The notes beneath the pieces were generated by a model. That model had not been told where the DNA came from. It searched no databases and saw nothing but the letters and a program-made list of their open reading frames with translations. Both the position numbers and the translations under genes were made by a program. Below, one piece after another: positions 62,601 through 64,000 of a DNA stretch of 64,000 nt (the stretch's first letter is position 1; each line of letters begins with the position of its first letter). Source of the stretch: Alentia gelatinosa (Eukaryota; Annelida; Polychaeta; Phyllodocida; Polynoidae); the NCBI GenBank assembly GCA_950022655.1, contig OX465584.1, positions 29,051,469 to 29,115,468 of the forward strand, read 5' to 3'.

Positions 62601-63290
62601 TGGTAGTTTACCCTAGGGATTCAGACCTATATGATAGTGTTTCGCCTACCAAAAAACAAGGTATCCCAGTTGCAGGAATGCCTCGCAGCAGTGAAAAGCT
62701 GCAGATGGGTATCAAAGAGGTGCCTGGAGTCATTAGTGGGACACCTCAGCTGGGCCTCCCGTGTCATCTATGGAGCCAGGCCATTTACCAGGAGGTTAAT
62801 AGACAGGATGGCAACCTTGAAAGCACCCTCCCATAAGAAGAGGGTCATGTTCCCCATGTTCGTGGATTTACAATGGTGGTCAGATTTCTTAATGGTCTTC
62901 AACGGCCTAGTCCCACTGCTGGAAATGCGCTCATATACCCTAGTTTTGATAGACGCTGGCCTTCTCTGTTGCCGGAGGAATCTATGGTGAGAAATGGTTT
63001 CACATTAACTGGAATGATTCTCCTGAGGTGAAGGACCTCCCCATCAATTACCTAGAAACTCTAACCCTGGAACTGGGGGCCAGACTTTACTGCAACGACT
63101 GGCAAAAGAGATAGGTGACAGTGTACTCAGCTAACCAAGCTGCTATTGCCCTGATAAACAAAAGGGCAGCCAAGAACCACAGTGTAATGGACAGCTTTAG
63201 GCAGGTTTTTTGGCTGTCTGCAATATACAACTTTAGAGTCAGACTGTGTATTACCCCGGAAGGCCCAACACATAGACAGCAGAATTAGTG
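62601..63290 (+). pseudogene. RT connection and RNase H fragment (DIRS-like)
   Basis: One frame (62631-62990) encodes CLESLVGHLSWASRVIYGAR and FVDLQWWSDFL, the typical RT-to-RNase H connection of DIRS elements. A frameshift follows near 62965; the next frame encodes LETLTLELGARLY, then YSANQAAIALINK and a C-terminal CITPEG where intact relatives have H-I-P-G. At least one in-frame stop interrupts it (at about 63113). RNase H catalytic residues are partly lost. Confidence 0.72.
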
Positions 63291-63399
63291 AGAATGGGAT
63301 ACAACCCCTCCTCAGAGAATTGGGCAGGTGTGCCTATTAGCAGAATGGACATGGGACAGCTTCACGGGAGAGTAGAGGAGTTACAGTTACTCCTATGCA

Positions 63400-63900
63400 A
63401 AAAACACAAGGAAGGTGTACAGTTCTCACAGGCGATCCTACTTTTCCTTTTGCAACATCTATAGCTTAACCCCAGTCCCCGCAGACACTCAAAGTTTGCT
63501 GAGATACGTAGCCTTCCTATCCACAAAGCTAAAGTACTCCTCCTTACAGCAATATTTAGGAGCCATCACACACATGCACAAGGAAGCAGGCCTCCCAGAC
63601 CCTATTCAGGACAATTATCACCTGCTGTTGGTCATTATGGGGGGCAAGACGCATCCTAGGAGACGCAGTCTGCAGGAAGGAGCTAATTACACCCGACGTG
63701 CTCCTGGTCCTTCTCGCCAACCTGGATATTACGGCCCCTAGATGGGCGGCAGTGTGGGCTGGGGCATTTATTATGTTTTATGGACTTTTGAGGAGGTCCA
63801 AGGTCTTCCCTTCAATGATAGCCGATTATGACCCGAATAGAAACCTGAGGAGGTGAGACATCTGGGTTGGTCATCACAATCAGGTCTTGGACCAGTTTTG
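63400..63900 (+). pseudogene. Tyrosine recombinase fragment (DIRS-like)
   Basis: The frame at 63415-63741 encodes LLRYVAFLSTKLKYSSLQQY and AITHMHKEAGLPDP, the core-binding (SAM-like) domain of DIRS/Ngaro recombinases. A frameshift leads to WAGAFIMFYGLLRRSKVFPS, the start of the catalytic domain with the likely first catalytic Arg. A stop follows. The H-x-x-R box and the nucleophilic Tyr are not seen before the window ends. Confidence 0.75.
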
Positions 63901-64000
63901 CTCCAGGACCCGTTTTCTCCCCTCCACAGGGTCAAAGGTCACAGACTGTTCCCCATGGATGAACACTGTGGATGAACACCCTTCTGCTGACCTCTAGCGC

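Larger units (their letters stand above)
62041..64000 (+). mobile_element. Decayed DIRS-like (tyrosine-recombinase) retroelement, right end outside window
   Basis: Plus-strand fragments follow the order of DIRS/Ngaro elements: a short gag-RT linker-like segment (FEGITNGFR), reverse transcriptase, RNase H and tyrosine recombinase. The frames are broken by stops and shifts, and part of the reverse transcriptase is missing, so this copy cannot encode active proteins. It lies on the opposite strand to the large gene, upstream of or within a 5' intron of it. Terminal repeats were not identified. The element probably continues past 64000. Confidence 0.75.

Noticed and set aside
61750..64000. CTAGCGC shared near 61755 and at the right edge as a possible terminal repeat of the retroelement
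   Set aside because: Seven bases is too short to separate from chance, and the right end of the element is outside the window.
1..64000. CRISPR arrays, tRNA, rRNA or bacterial operons
   Set aside because: No short spaced repeats, no cloverleaf or rRNA-like sequence noticed, and the gene structure is that of a eukaryote.

Overview
This is eukaryotic DNA, most likely from a marine invertebrate animal. The evidence is GT-AG introns, phase-1 extracellular modules (EGF, calcium-binding EGF, SEA, mucin-like), and a DIRS-type tyrosine-recombinase retroelement. The exact phylum cannot be read from the sequence; lancelet, hemichordate, echinoderm and mollusc all remain possible. No bacterial features are present.

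Almost the whole window (about 102 to 60993) is one minus-strand gene, so transcription runs from high to low coordinates. Both ends lie outside the window: no start codon or signal peptide, and no membrane segment or stop, is visible. In transcript order the layout is: a diverged leading cassette of six exons (unit 13, 60993 to 58625); twelve nearly identical tandem units of 4.30 to 4.41 kb (58464 down to 6133); a unique SEA domain (5612 to 5111); a calcium-binding EGF (4933 to 4781); one long Ser/Thr-rich mucin exon ending in an EGF (4171 to 2756); two more EGFs (2485 to 2369 and 1726 to 1607); and the first half of another SEA (220 to 102).

Each repeat unit holds twelve exons that I place by splice sites and phase. 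They total 2250 nt (750 codons), and every unit begins and ends in phase 1, so any number of units keeps the frame. The order in a unit is EGF, SEA (two exons), calcium-binding EGF, EGF, an eight-cysteine EGF with an acidic insert, then a block of about 452 residues made of three homologous two-exon modules that I do not recognise as any named domain. Twelve units would give about 9000 residues, so the full protein would exceed 10,000. Exon j of units 1-3 lacks one base and breaks the predicted frame.

From about 61.2 kb to the right edge the sequence leaves the gene's repeat. It then contains a decayed plus-strand DIRS-like element (62.05 kb onward) with remnants of reverse transcriptase, RNase H and the start of a tyrosine recombinase. 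The domain set suggests a secreted or membrane-tethered giant mucin-like surface or matrix protein; that function is inferred from domains only.
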